From assembly GCA_039679645.1 (NCBI GenBank), contig JBDKUO010000053.1:19913-83912 (forward strand): a stretch of 64,000 bases of DNA, read 5' to 3'. The notes under the pieces were generated by a model. That model made no database searches, was not told the origin of the DNA, and was given only the letters and a program-made list of their open reading frames with translations. This document shows, piece by piece, positions 1 through 8,681 of the stretch (the first letter of the stretch is position 1; every line of letters begins with the position of its first letter). The DNA comes from Armatimonadota bacterium (GTDB lineage: Bacteria; Armatimonadota; UBA5829). Position numbers and translations under genes: made by a program.

Positions 1-476
1 ACATTCTCGATCTTCCTCTGACCGCATTTATAGGCCGCACGGTAGTTCTGGACCTGGATATAGAGCCGAAAGCGCCTGTCACAGCAGCGGTGCTGGACAA
101 GGCCGACAAGGGCCGCATACGTGAGGGCGACGCCGTGATAGTAAAGAGCCCATACCACTGTGTGCCTTTCTCGGACGATCCCAACGACGAGCGCCCTTAC
201 CTGTGCCGCGAGTCGGGTGACTGGTTCGCCGATAAGAAAGTCAAATGCATAGGTTTCGGAGACTCGGTTGCCATAGAGCACTCCGTCAAGGATGCATGCG
301 ATGTGCATGAAGCCGTTATGCCTCACGATATCACGTTCCTGGAGGTCATGCAGAACCTGGACGAGCTCAAGTCTGATGTGTTCCTGATGGTCTTTATGCC
401 CATGCCGATCAAGGGACTGGACTCCTGCTGCGTTCGTCCCGTCGCAATAGAGGGCGTGCCGGGGTTCACCGAATGA
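1..476 (+). CDS. Cyclase family protein (kynurenine formamidase-like), 5' end cut off
   Basis: The reading frame is open from the first bases of the window, so the gene begins upstream and only its C-terminal ~157 codons are present. The end reads as the last part of a cyclase (PF04199) fold: a conserved His-Asp segment, then a run with NLDEL, then a P-x-P-I-K-G-L-D-S strand followed by VRPVAIE, which is how these metal-dependent amidohydrolase-like proteins finish. The N-terminal HxGTHxDxxxH metal motif that would confirm the family lies outside the window. The stop codon overlaps the start of the next gene by four bases (ATGA), so the two are probably translationally coupled with an M20 peptidase, which suggests a small amide or peptide degradation operon. 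The substrate cannot be told. Confidence 0.7.
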   Translation, partial: ILDLPLTAFIGRTVVLDLDIEPKAPVTAAVLDKADKGRIREGDAVIVKSPYHCVPFSDDPNDERPYLCRESGDWFADKKVKCIGFGDSVAIEHSVKDACDVHEAVMPHDITFLEVMQNLDELKSDVFLMVFMPMPIKGLDSCCVRPVAIEGVPGFTE

Positions 477-1615
477 TCGACGCAAAGTCCATATTAAAAG
501 ACCTGATCGCCATCCCCAGCGTGAACCCTGCGGGCAAATGCGACCTGCCGACTGATATCGTTGGCGAAGCGCGGGTGGCCGATTACGTCGAGGACTTCAT
601 ACGCAAGCTCGGTGTCGACCTGATAGTGCAGGAGACCGGCAGCAACGGCGAGCGCAATGCCGGCGGCATGCTCTTTCGGGGCAAAGACCGCAAGACCGTA
701 ATATTGCAGTCGCATATGGACACTGTCGGCATTGGTGAGAATAGAAGCCTGCTGGTCCCCAGAGAGGAAAACGGACGGATATATGGCCGGGGAGCCTGTG
801 ACGACAAGGGCAGCCTTGCCGCGATGCTCTCAGCCCTGGCTATTGCTGCAGATAAACCGGCGGGTGAATATAATATAGCTGTGGTCGGCGTGACGGACGA
901 GGAATACAGTTGGCGTGGCAGCAAAACTCTTGTCTCCCAGTCCCCGACTGCCGATGCCTATTTCGGCATTGTAGGCGAGCCGACCGGCTGCAAGCTGGTG
1001 CACGGCTATAAAGGCGTTGCCCGCTGGAGCATCGCCACCACCGGCGTCAGCGCCCACAGCTCGCAGCCTGAGAAAGGCAAAAATGCCATCTATCGCATGG
1101 CTAAGGTCCTAACTGCGCTGGAAGAATATGGGCGCGAGCTTGCAAACGTAGTAGACGATAAACTGGGCACTGAGACCCTTTCAGTTGGTGTCATCAGGGG
1201 CGGCAGCGCAGTGAATGTCGTGCCTGATCGCTGCGAGATAGAGCTCGACAGGCGCCTTACCCGAAAGATGACTCCCCAGCAGGCCAAGCAGCTTATAGGC
1301 GAGTATTTGAATAAGCACGGCATTACGCAGGATTATATCATGTCGGATTTTACCGATGCGCAGTTCGCAGCGGTTGTCGATGAGGGTCATGCAATGTTAG
1401 AATTGCTCAGGCGTATTTGTCGCGACCAAGGTCTTGATGACGGTCTGCACACTGTTAGCTTTGGCTCGGACGCATATCGAATGAACGATGCGGGCATCCC
1501 GACCATAGTCTGGGGACCGGGCAGCATAGATCTGGCTCATGGCGACAACGAATACGTGGATTTGCGTGAGATAGAACAGGCCACTGCCTTTTATGCTGAG
1601 GTGATGTCGGCCTGA
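473..1615 (+). CDS. M20 family metallopeptidase (ArgE/DapE-like deacylase)
   Basis: 380 residues, the usual length of the ArgE/DapE/carboxypeptidase G2 family, which hydrolyses amide bonds of small N-acyl amino acids or peptides with a di-zinc centre. Visible metal and catalytic motifs in order: SHMDTV (His81, Asp83), GRGACDDKG (bridging Asp near 110), DEEYSWRG (catalytic and metal Glu at 143-144), GEPTG (near 168-172), and the dimerisation-domain AHSSQPEKGKNA (His195). No signal peptide, so it is cytoplasmic. The start overlaps the previous stop by ATGA. The true substrate (acetylornithine, succinyl-DAP or another acyl amino acid) is not decidable by eye, so no gene symbol is given. Confidence 0.88.
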   Translation: MIDAKSILKDLIAIPSVNPAGKCDLPTDIVGEARVADYVEDFIRKLGVDLIVQETGSNGERNAGGMLFRGKDRKTVILQSHMDTVGIGENRSLLVPREENGRIYGRGACDDKGSLAAMLSALAIAADKPAGEYNIAVVGVTDEEYSWRGSKTLVSQSPTADAYFGIVGEPTGCKLVHGYKGVARWSIATTGVSAHSSQPEKGKNAIYRMAKVLTALEEYGRELANVVDDKLGTETLSVGVIRGGSAVNVVPDRCEIELDRRLTRKMTPQQAKQLIGEYLNKHGITQDYIMSDFTDAQFAAVVDEGHAMLELLRRICRDQGLDDGLHTVSFGSDAYRMNDAGIPTIVWGPGSIDLAHGDNEYVDLREIEQATAFYAEVMSA

Positions 1616-1637
1616 TATCAAGCAGTAGGTGATAAAA

Positions 1638-3944
1638 ATGGCTGACAGACAACGCACCAGGATTAGTTCAGACTGGATGTTTTACAAAGGCTGCATCCAG
1701 GACGCAAACGAGCGCGACTTCAACGATAAAGACTGGCAGAGTGTAGACCTGCCTCACGACTACAGCATCGAAGGCCCCCCAGATAGTAACAACTACTCCT
1801 GGGGCGGCTATCTTTCCAAAGGTCCCGGCTGGTATCGCAAATATCTTCCCTCCATCCCCGATGACGGCCGTAGGGTCTATGTAGAGTTCGAGGGTGTCTT
1901 CAAAAACAGCACCGTCTGGGTCAACGGCGCCAGAGTCCATACGCATCCTTGGGGCTACACCGGTTTTGTGATTGATATTACTGATGCCCTAAAGCATGAC
2001 GGCAAGCCGGAAGTTGTCAGTGTCTTTATCGATGTCGATAATACAAAAATTGTGACTGATCCGGGCAATGAGGGCTGGTGGTATGAGGGCTGCGGGATAT
2101 ACCGCCACGTCTGGCTGATATCCACCAATCCCGTGCATGTGGACAAATGGGGCACGTTCGTCACCACACCCAAGGTCGATAAGCAACATGCGCTTGTAAA
2201 TGCAAAGACCACTCTTAGAAATGACACTCAATCCGAACAGCGTGTGACCCTTCAGACAACCCTGCTCGATCCTAGCGGCAGCACGATCACGATAATGTCG
2301 AGTGACGGCGTCATATCTTCCGGGTCGACAATAGACATCGACCAGAACGCAGATATAGACAGTCCGACTCTGTGGTCAGTAAATGACCCGACGTTATATT
2401 CAGTCCAGTCAAAGGTGATTCTCTCCGGTGAAGAGGTAGATACCTATACCACCGAGTTCGGTATCCGCTGGTTCGAGTTTACACCGGACAAGGGCTTCTT
2501 CCTAAATGGCGAGCACATCCAGCTCAGGGGAATGGACATCCATGCCGACTGCGGCGGCCTCGGTATGGCTCTGCCGGACCGGGTCAACTACAAGACAATC
2601 GAGATAATGAAACAGATGGGGTGCAACTTCCTGCGCTCGTCGCATCACGATGCCTCTCCGTCACTTATGGAGGCGTGCGACAGGCTTGGAATGCTCGTGT
2701 GGGCTGAGACCAGATACCTCGAAGAATCCAAGACACCCGTCCCGGCGCTCATAGACCTTATCCACCGTAACCGCAACCACTCGAGCATAATCTGCTGGGG
2801 CCTGGCCAATACGGCTGGCAGCGAAGATGACACCCTCACCAACTGCCTGAAAGTCCTGAACGAGGTTGCTCACGCGCAGGACCCGACCCGTCCCACGGCA
2901 TTCGGCTGTGAGGGTAACACAGACGCCAATGCGAACGGCTTTGCGTTTGTAACTGATATTATGGGCTACAACGGCGGGGGCATGGGTATCGATGACCGTG
3001 ACCATCAGCTCTACCCGGATCGTAAGATGCTTATCAGCGAATTTTCTTCCGGTCATGGCGCGCGCGGAGTCTATGAAGAGATTCCATCCGGCATAGTCAG
3101 CAAGGTCACATATGGAGATGGCCGGGTTGTCGAATGCGACGGCAAATACACCAGCATCTATGATCTCTGCACGCAGTTCGAAAAAGAATGGACTCACATA
3201 GCCGAGCGCCCTTGGCTTGCCGGAGGCGCAATGTGGTCGGGCTTCGAGTATTACGGTGAGACAATAGGCTGGCCGACAATCACCAGCCAGTTCGGCGTCC
3301 TCGACATATGCCGCTTCCCCAAGGACACATACTATTATTTCCTGCAAGAGTGGACTGATGAGCCTATGGTGCATATTTTTCCACACTGGACATGGCCGGG
3401 CAAAGAGGGTCAGGTTATCGATGTCTGGGGCTACACTAACTGCGACAGCGTCCGCCTTTCCTTAAACGGCAAGCCCCTGGGTGAAATTCCGCGCAAGCCT
3501 CTCAGCCATATAGAGTGGAAAGTGCCGTATGAGCCTGGAGTGCTTATGGCTGAGGGTATCATCGATGGCAAAGTGGCCTGCACACAGGAGACAAGAACGG
3601 CGAGCGAGCCTGCACAGATTCATATGAGCGTCGACCGCACGAGCATCTCCGCCGACGGCATGGACGTAAGCTTCGTTACCATAAGCATTTATGACCGCGA
3701 CGACATCTTTGTCCCGACTGCCGGCAGTCTTATAGATATACAGGTCACCGGTCAAGGCAGGCTTATAGGTCTGAGTTCAGGTGATCCCGGCAGCCATGAG
3801 AGCCCGAAAGGCTCCAGAGCAAAAGTATTCAACGGCTTGCTGCTCGCTATTGTTCAAAGTAATGTCGAGTCTGGTTCTATAAATGTAACTGCGACTTCAA
3901 ACGGACTGGAGTCTGGGCGCATTGTTATAACTGCTGAGCCATAA
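1638..3944 (+). CDS. Glycoside hydrolase family 2 protein, acid/base Glu apparently missing
   Basis: 768 residues from the ATG at 1638, chosen over an in-frame GTG at 1629 because AGG at 1627-1629 lies 8 bases before the ATG. Domain order: jelly-roll sugar-binding domain (start WMFYKG, DLPHDYSIEGP), immunoglobulin-like domain, TIM barrel, a DUF4982-like domain (from about 560), and a C-terminal Ig/invasin-like domain. This is the layout of GH2 beta-galactosidase-like enzymes. The putative nucleophile is Glu468 in LISEFSSGHG. At the acid/base site, where the family has W-S-x-G-N-E, this protein reads WGLANTAG, with Thr392 in the Glu position. There is no signal peptide, so it would act on intracellular oligosaccharides. 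It may be inactive, use another acid, or bind sugar only. Confidence 0.85.
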   Translation: MADRQRTRISSDWMFYKGCIQDANERDFNDKDWQSVDLPHDYSIEGPPDSNNYSWGGYLSKGPGWYRKYLPSIPDDGRRVYVEFEGVFKNSTVWVNGARVHTHPWGYTGFVIDITDALKHDGKPEVVSVFIDVDNTKIVTDPGNEGWWYEGCGIYRHVWLISTNPVHVDKWGTFVTTPKVDKQHALVNAKTTLRNDTQSEQRVTLQTTLLDPSGSTITIMSSDGVISSGSTIDIDQNADIDSPTLWSVNDPTLYSVQSKVILSGEEVDTYTTEFGIRWFEFTPDKGFFLNGEHIQLRGMDIHADCGGLGMALPDRVNYKTIEIMKQMGCNFLRSSHHDASPSLMEACDRLGMLVWAETRYLEESKTPVPALIDLIHRNRNHSSIICWGLANTAGSEDDTLTNCLKVLNEVAHAQDPTRPTAFGCEGNTDANANGFAFVTDIMGYNGGGMGIDDRDHQLYPDRKMLISEFSSGHGARGVYEEIPSGIVSKVTYGDGRVVECDGKYTSIYDLCTQFEKEWTHIAERPWLAGGAMWSGFEYYGETIGWPTITSQFGVLDICRFPKDTYYYFLQEWTDEPMVHIFPHWTWPGKEGQVIDVWGYTNCDSVRLSLNGKPLGEIPRKPLSHIEWKVPYEPGVLMAEGIIDGKVACTQETRTASEPAQIHMSVDRTSISADGMDVSFVTISIYDRDDIFVPTAGSLIDIQVTGQGRLIGLSSGDPGSHESPKGSRAKVFNGLLLAIVQSNVESGSINVTATSNGLESGRIVITAEP

Positions 3945-3951
3945 AGAAGGA

Positions 3952-4019
3952 ATACAGACCCATTTGCTGTAAGAATCACTCATGATATTTATCAAAATAG
4001 GATTTGGGAGGGTCTGTAT
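3952..4019 (+). promoter_or_regulatory. Inverted repeat enclosing the 5' leader of the M48 gene
   Basis: ATACAGACCC at 3952-3961 is perfectly complementary to GGGTCTGTAT at 4010-4019, with 48 bases between. The right arm overlaps the end of the Shine-Dalgarno GGGAGG (4006-4011) and stops at the base before the ATG. In RNA a 10-bp stem would cover the ribosome entry site. A regulatory role is inferred. Confidence 0.4.
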
Positions 4020-4859
4020 ATGAACGTTTCGGCAAATCTGATCGATAAACTGCGTGATCCAAAAGAAAAGTCGGCATTTACGTGGCTGATGGTATGTTCC
4101 ATTCCGATTTGGGTATTGTTTATTGCTTGGACCATTATCAGCTTCGGCGGGTTTTTGCTGATAGTCGGATTTATTGTGCTGATCCGCTTTCTGGCTGAAT
4201 TATTCGCGGTGGCGTATATTAAGTCAAACGCGATAGAGGTAAGTGAGAACCAGATTCCGGGTGTATATGAGGCTGCCCGTGCATGCTGTGAAAAACTTGG
4301 CTGTAATCAACCTGTCGTTTATGTAATGCAAGATAGTTTGTGGAACGCCTTTGCCATGAAGCTGGCAGGCAGGCGAATGGTTGTATTGCTCTCAGGAGCT
4401 ATTGATTCGCTGCTGCTTAAGGGCGATATGCGTCAGGTGACATGGCTTGTCGGTCATGAGATCGGCCACCATGCAGCAGGGCACCTGGATTTCTGGTCAA
4501 AAACTGCGGAGTTCGGCGCATGGCTGCCATGGTTGTTGTTGTGGTATAAACGCCGCTGCGAGCTCACATGCGACAGAATCGGCCTGTATTGCACTGGTGA
4601 TCCGACAGCATGCCTTACGGCTTTGGCTAATCTGTCTGTCGGCGCTCAGCTTGCTCCTTGTGTGAACATCAATGAAGCAATAGCTCAATGGCATCGCCAT
4701 CAGCATGAGGTATATGTTCGGTATCGTACAATATACTCCACTCATCCGCCTCATCTTTGGCGTATGGAAGAAATGGCGAAGGCAGCAGCGGTGATGGGTA
4801 TGTTTGCAAGCGCGTCAAACAACTCACCTGCTTCTGAGCCGCAACCACCTACAGCCTAA
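4020..4859 (+). CDS. M48 family membrane metalloprotease
   Basis: 279 residues. Two closely spaced membrane helices lie at about residues 21-66, followed by a cytoplasmic protease domain of the HtpX/Ste24 type. The zinc site is visible: GHEIGHH gives His146, Glu147 and His150, and CELTCDRIG gives the third ligand Glu181 with Asp185 four residues later, matching the M48 E-x3-D pattern. HtpX-like enzymes degrade damaged membrane proteins. This one is of typical size but diverges from E. coli HtpX, so I do not give that symbol. The start is set by GGGAGG at 4006-4011, 8 bases upstream. The initiation region may be masked by an inverted repeat. Confidence 0.85.
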   Translation: MNVSANLIDKLRDPKEKSAFTWLMVCSIPIWVLFIAWTIISFGGFLLIVGFIVLIRFLAELFAVAYIKSNAIEVSENQIPGVYEAARACCEKLGCNQPVVYVMQDSLWNAFAMKLAGRRMVVLLSGAIDSLLLKGDMRQVTWLVGHEIGHHAAGHLDFWSKTAEFGAWLPWLLLWYKRRCELTCDRIGLYCTGDPTACLTALANLSVGAQLAPCVNINEAIAQWHRHQHEVYVRYRTIYSTHPPHLWRMEEMAKAAAVMGMFASASNNSPASEPQPPTA

Positions 4860-4984
4860 AAACCGCTATCTTTGATTTGATGGGCCGGGGAATCTTTCTC
4901 CGGTCCCCATTGGCCGGAATCCTTCCGGCATAGCGCCGCCAACTGAATGAGTTCACTACACAAACGCATATCGGAGTCACAAGT

Positions 4985-5845
4985 ATGCAAACAGATTTCA
5001 ATAGAGAAATATCCTGGTGGGATGCTAAAGCATCTAAAGAAGAATCAGATATGGCGGATGAATCGATCAATCGAGTGTTGCGCTGGCGCGAGATTGAGCG
5101 TCATCTTGATGGAGTGAAAAGCATTCTCGATATTGGAGCAGCTACGGGTGTATTTTCAATTCCCCTTGCGAGGCGAGGGTTCAAGGTTACTCATCTTGAT
5201 TTCTCGCCGGCAATGCTTGAGATAGCAAGATTGAAAGCCGATGGCATCAAGAACATTGAGTTTGTTGAAGCCAATTCAAATAATCTACCATATGCAGATC
5301 GATCATTTGATCTGGTTATCAACATGGACGGTGCGATTTCTTTTTGCGGTTCAGATGCGAATAGAGCTTTAGCAGAAGCATGTCGGGTAACAGGAAAAGT
5401 ACTTATTATATCCGTGTCGAATCGCGCAGCTATGATACCGGGTTGGATCAGAACAAGTATCAATTCGTTCAGCCGCTTTATACCGGCAGTAAAAGAGATG
5501 CTTGAAAACGGATTATGGCATCAGGATCAATTTCCTGAAAATGCAATATTGTCGAAAGGCTGCACAATGGGCTATCTCGGAACCATGAAAGCATTTCTGC
5601 CTGATGAATTAAGAACCGTCCTAGAATCACAGCATATGGAAATCACCAGGCTCGGAGGAATCGGTTCACTTGCCTGCCTATGTGGCGATGAAGCTGTAAA
5701 ACGTATTACTTCTGACCATAATCTCCTGTCAGAGTTCGCCGATATGTGCGAGTATTATGATAAGTATATTATGCCGGAAGGCCCAGGCACATGGCAGCGT
5801 GCGGGACTTATTGCAGTCGCCACACCTTCAGCACGAAGCCACTAA
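4985..5845 (+). CDS. Class I SAM-dependent methyltransferase
   Basis: 286 residues with a Rossmann methyltransferase core. Motif I is ILDIGAATGVFSIPLARRG, followed by a strand ending in D (HLDFSPAML), then the typical motif II region DLVINMDGAISF. The C-terminal third (from about 150) carries the substrate-specific part and is not recognisable. GGAG at 4974-4978 supports the ATG. Methylates an unknown small molecule or other acceptor in the cytoplasm. It stands alone between an M48 protease and hydF, and no pathway can be inferred from neighbours. Confidence 0.82.
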   Translation: MQTDFNREISWWDAKASKEESDMADESINRVLRWREIERHLDGVKSILDIGAATGVFSIPLARRGFKVTHLDFSPAMLEIARLKADGIKNIEFVEANSNNLPYADRSFDLVINMDGAISFCGSDANRALAEACRVTGKVLIISVSNRAAMIPGWIRTSINSFSRFIPAVKEMLENGLWHQDQFPENAILSKGCTMGYLGTMKAFLPDELRTVLESQHMEITRLGGIGSLACLCGDEAVKRITSDHNLLSEFADMCEYYDKYIMPEGPGTWQRAGLIAVATPSARSH

Positions 5846-5958
5846 TGAAAGTGCAAAAATTGGAATACTATCAGGTCTTGTTAGTTCTCGACTTGGCCGA
5901 TCCCGAAATCGCAAACGTGCTACAATAGAATGTAGTAAAGGTATTTCGAGGACAAGCC

Positions 5959-7227
5959 ATGACCAGTCTAAACCAGACCCCTTCAGGCGAGAGGGTCCAC
6001 ATATCCATATTCGGCAGGCGCAACTCAGGCAAATCCAGCCTGATAAACGCTCTTACCAACCAGTCTCTGGCGATTGTATCCGATGTCGCAGGTACCACGA
6101 CCGATCCCGTCTCCAAGTCTATGGAGATACTTCCAATAGGTCCTGTGGTTGTGACCGACACAGCCGGTATAGACGATGTCGGTGACCTGGGCAAAAAGCG
6201 TGTCGAAAAGACCCTTCGCGTGCTCGAAAATACTGATCTAGCCGTGCTGATTATCGAGAGTGGCACCCAGCCCGGAGAGTGGGAAGAGGATATAGTCCGG
6301 CGTATCAAAGATCGCGACGTCCCGCTGGTCATCTGCGCCAACAAGACAGATATCACCCCAGACTTTTCCTCCGTAAAGAAATGGGCGACTGGCCGCAGCG
6401 CCATGTTTGTGCCCGTCAGCGCAGCCACACGCGAGGGTATCGAGCAGCTAAAGGGCGCACTGGTGCAAATCTCGCCAATCGCGATTTCCGAACCGACTAT
6501 AATCGGCGACCTGATCACCGGTGGGGACATAGTCGTGCTGGTGGTCCCGATAGACAAGGCTGCGCCAAAGGGTAGGCTGATATTGCCGCAGGTGATGACC
6601 ATCCGTGACGCTCTCGATCATGACGCCATAGCTGTCACGGTGAAAGAACGCGAGCTGTACGAGTGCCTGCGGAGCCTCGGGCGCAAACCCAAGCTTGTTA
6701 TTACCGACTCCCAGGTATTCCTCAAAGTGGACGCCGATACACCCAAGGATATCTGGATGACCAGTTTTTCTATCCTCATGGCCAGGTATAAGGGTGATTT
6801 GGCTGGTTTTGTCGAGGGTGCTCGTGCGATAGATTATCTCAAGATTGGCAGCCGCGTGCTTATATCCGAGGGCTGCACCCATCACCAGCAGGCTGACGAT
6901 ATCGGCAAAGTGCAGATCCCAAGGTGGCTGAGGCAGATGGTAGGCGGTGAGCTGGACTTCGGCTTTGCTTCGGGCAAAGACTTTCCGCCTGATGTGGACA
7001 GCTATGACCTTATCGTCCACTGTGGCGGCTGCATGCTAAACCCCCGCGAGATGCGATATCGCCAACGGGTAGCCTCCGAAGCCGGAGTGCCAATGACCAA
7101 CTACGGCGTGCTCCTCGCCAAAGTCCACGGCATATTAGAGCGCGCCCTGCAGCCGTTTCCACTTGCTCGACTTGCCCTGGAAGAGTCCGATGACGGCCAT
7201 GATTTCAGGATGGAACGGACGATCTGA
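5959..7227 (+). CDS. hydF: [FeFe]-hydrogenase maturation GTPase HydF
   Basis: 422 residues. Domain order matches HydF: TrmE/Era-like GTPase (P-loop GRRNSGKSS near residues 19-27, switch GTTTDP, DTAG at 67-70, NKTD near 128-131), dimerisation domain, and a C-terminal [4Fe-4S] domain. The signature C-x-H then H-C-x-x-C is present as Cys306-Thr-His308 and His354-Cys355-Gly-Gly-Cys358. HydF is the scaffold that carries the di-iron precursor of the H-cluster and passes it to the hydrogenase. HydE, HydG and the hydrogenase are not in this window, so hyd genes must be dispersed. It indicates anaerobic hydrogen metabolism. GAGG about 9 bases upstream supports the start. Confidence 0.95.
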   Translation: MTSLNQTPSGERVHISIFGRRNSGKSSLINALTNQSLAIVSDVAGTTTDPVSKSMEILPIGPVVVTDTAGIDDVGDLGKKRVEKTLRVLENTDLAVLIIESGTQPGEWEEDIVRRIKDRDVPLVICANKTDITPDFSSVKKWATGRSAMFVPVSAATREGIEQLKGALVQISPIAISEPTIIGDLITGGDIVVLVVPIDKAAPKGRLILPQVMTIRDALDHDAIAVTVKERELYECLRSLGRKPKLVITDSQVFLKVDADTPKDIWMTSFSILMARYKGDLAGFVEGARAIDYLKIGSRVLISEGCTHHQQADDIGKVQIPRWLRQMVGGELDFGFASGKDFPPDVDSYDLIVHCGGCMLNPREMRYRQRVASEAGVPMTNYGVLLAKVHGILERALQPFPLARLALEESDDGHDFRMERTI

Positions 7228-7309
7228 CACGTTTCAAGCGGCGCTTATATAGGTAAGAAGTACGTGTTAGCGGCCTGCATATCGCTGATCGATTGGAGGG
7301 CATGCGGAG

Positions 7310-7843
7310 ATGAAAGGGTGGCTTTACTTGGCGCTGTGTGCGGGGATGTTCGCCGCGCCGGGTATGATATGTGCTCAGATTATCACGCCCGAGTCGCTTG
7401 GTTTTGAGTACTCGCTGACAGTAGGCGCGTCGTTTTCGGTCAATGGCGATGTGGAAAATTCAACCAGCCCTATGGTCGGCATAGCATGGTATGGACCTGC
7501 ATCGGACGCATTCGGCGACAATGCTGCGTTTGGGCTCTCCGGCGATTGGATCGGTATCAAGACTAACGCCGACAAGGACGTTTCACTCGTGCCGGTGATG
7601 TTCAATTATAAGCGATACGGGCACTTTGGTCCTTATAGAATATTCACGAACCTGGGCGTCGGGGTTCTGGCTGCTACGGACGATATCCCCGAGATGCTCA
7701 TTGATGAGGGAGCAAATTTCGGATGGACTGGAGGGTTTGGGATCGATCTCACGAACCAGTTGTTTGGTCAGTTCAGGTTCATCGCGGGCAGTCATACCGG
7801 CCAGGATGGCCTGTCTACTGTCCAACTCGGGTATCGGTTCTAA
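7310..7843 (+). CDS. Small exported outer-membrane beta-barrel-like protein
   Basis: 177 residues with a Sec signal peptide at 1-22 (cleavage expected after ICA). The mature part is a run of alternating amphipathic strands with aromatic girdles (GIAWYGPASD, NYKRYGHFGPYRIFTNLG, LFGQFRFIAGS) and ends in YRF, the terminal aromatic signal of outer-membrane barrels. The size fits an 8-stranded OmpA/OmpX-like barrel. This is one of the indications that the cell is diderm. Function unknown (adhesion, stability or lipid modification are options). GGAGGG at 7295-7300 lies 9 bases before the ATG. A second ATG at 7302 opens only a three-codon frame. Confidence 0.7.
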   Translation: MKGWLYLALCAGMFAAPGMICAQIITPESLGFEYSLTVGASFSVNGDVENSTSPMVGIAWYGPASDAFGDNAAFGLSGDWIGIKTNADKDVSLVPVMFNYKRYGHFGPYRIFTNLGVGVLAATDDIPEMLIDEGANFGWTGGFGIDLTNQLFGQFRFIAGSHTGQDGLSTVQLGYRF

Positions 7844-7882
7844 AACTTAATAGCGTGCACCGTTATTGCCAACAATAAGACG

Positions 7883-7915
7883 GGGCGCCGTCAGTGCCGG
7901 CGCCCTGTTGTTTAT
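7883..7915. terminator. Terminator hairpin between convergent genes
   Basis: GGGCGCCG at 7883-7890 pairs with CGGCGCCC at 7898-7905, a perfect 8-bp stem with a 7-base loop, followed by a T-rich tract on the plus strand. It sits between the stop of the barrel-protein gene and the stop of the minus-strand sigma factor gene. Confidence 0.7.
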
Positions 7916-8472
7916 TCCGCTATATCCAGTACATGCCTTATTCTCTCAATTCCAAGTCGATATCTGGCATATATAGTGTTGGCCGACACTCCCACCATCT
8001 CGGCTATCTCTTTGAACGTCATCTGATGAAGGATCCTCAGCACAATGACCTCGCGCTGCTCCACACTCAAGTCAGAGAACGCATCACGAATTGATATGAT
8101 AGTGGCTGATGTGCGCCTGTCCTGTGGCACGCATGCAGTCGCCAGGTCTGTGCAAATAGCATCGTGCAGCGATTCAGAGCGTTTCCTTCGCCTGAGAATG
8201 CTGTATGCGGCGTTGCGTGTGGCGGAGAAGAGATATGCGTTCACATTGCGTACCTCTCCAAAGCGCTTCCAGCCTTTTGCGATCCGTGCGAAAACTTCCT
8301 GCACGGCGTCCTGCGCGTCTTCAATTGAGCCGGTAAGAGCCAGCGCATAGCGAAACAGCGACTGGGCGTATTTATCATGCACTGCCCGCAGCCATATTTC
8401 AATGGCGTCATCTTTCTTGCGCAGCCTGCCCGTCCTGTTCAAATCAAAAATTTGTGTCATTCGGTCGTTCAC
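7912..8472 (-). CDS. ECF-family RNA polymerase sigma factor
   Basis: 186 residues with the two-domain ECF layout. Region 2 spans about 35-100 (YAQSLFRYALALTGSIEDAQDAVQEVFARIAKGW, then VNAYLFSATRNAAYSILRRRKR). Region 4 spans about 125-182 and has a helix-turn-helix (MTFKEIAEMVGVSANTIYARYRLGIERIR). No anti-sigma factor gene is adjacent, unlike the second ECF gene of this window. It is transcribed divergently from a strongly expressed-looking HEAT-like exported protein gene 209 bases away, the usual arrangement when an ECF factor controls its neighbour. The start could also be the Met four codons in. Confidence 0.9.
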   Translation of the reverse strand: MNDRMTQIFDLNRTGRLRKKDDAIEIWLRAVHDKYAQSLFRYALALTGSIEDAQDAVQEVFARIAKGWKRFGEVRNVNAYLFSATRNAAYSILRRRKRSESLHDAICTDLATACVPQDRRTSATIISIRDAFSDLSVEQREVIVLRILHQMTFKEIAEMVGVSANTIYARYRLGIERIRHVLDIAE

Positions 8473-8635
8473 AGCTATCTCCCATAATATATGACGCCAT
8501 AAATAGCAGTTTTGTTGTTTACTTGGAGCTTTTTTTTATGTCATGTGCTATATTACGCTATGCAGCAATTCAAAAAATATATAATAATTAGTCGTATATA
8601 GGCAAGATAACGCCTTGTTGTTGGTTAATATGAGG

Positions 8636-8674
8636 TATAATAACGTAATATTTATGTCTGTCGTCTAAGGAGGT
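8636..8674 (+). promoter_or_regulatory. -10 box and strong ribosome binding site of the HEAT-like gene
   Basis: A perfect TATAAT lies at 8636-8641. A perfect AAGGAGGT Shine-Dalgarno lies at 8667-8674, 7 bases before the ATG. The -35 region is less clear: TTGTTG is 15 bases upstream. The gene looks well translated. Confidence 0.4.
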
Positions 8675-8681
8675 ATTAATT

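Noticed and set aside
5757..6185. 142-codon plus-strand frame across the methyltransferase end and hydF start
   Set aside because: It overlaps two clear genes in another frame and has low-complexity Arg/Ser content.
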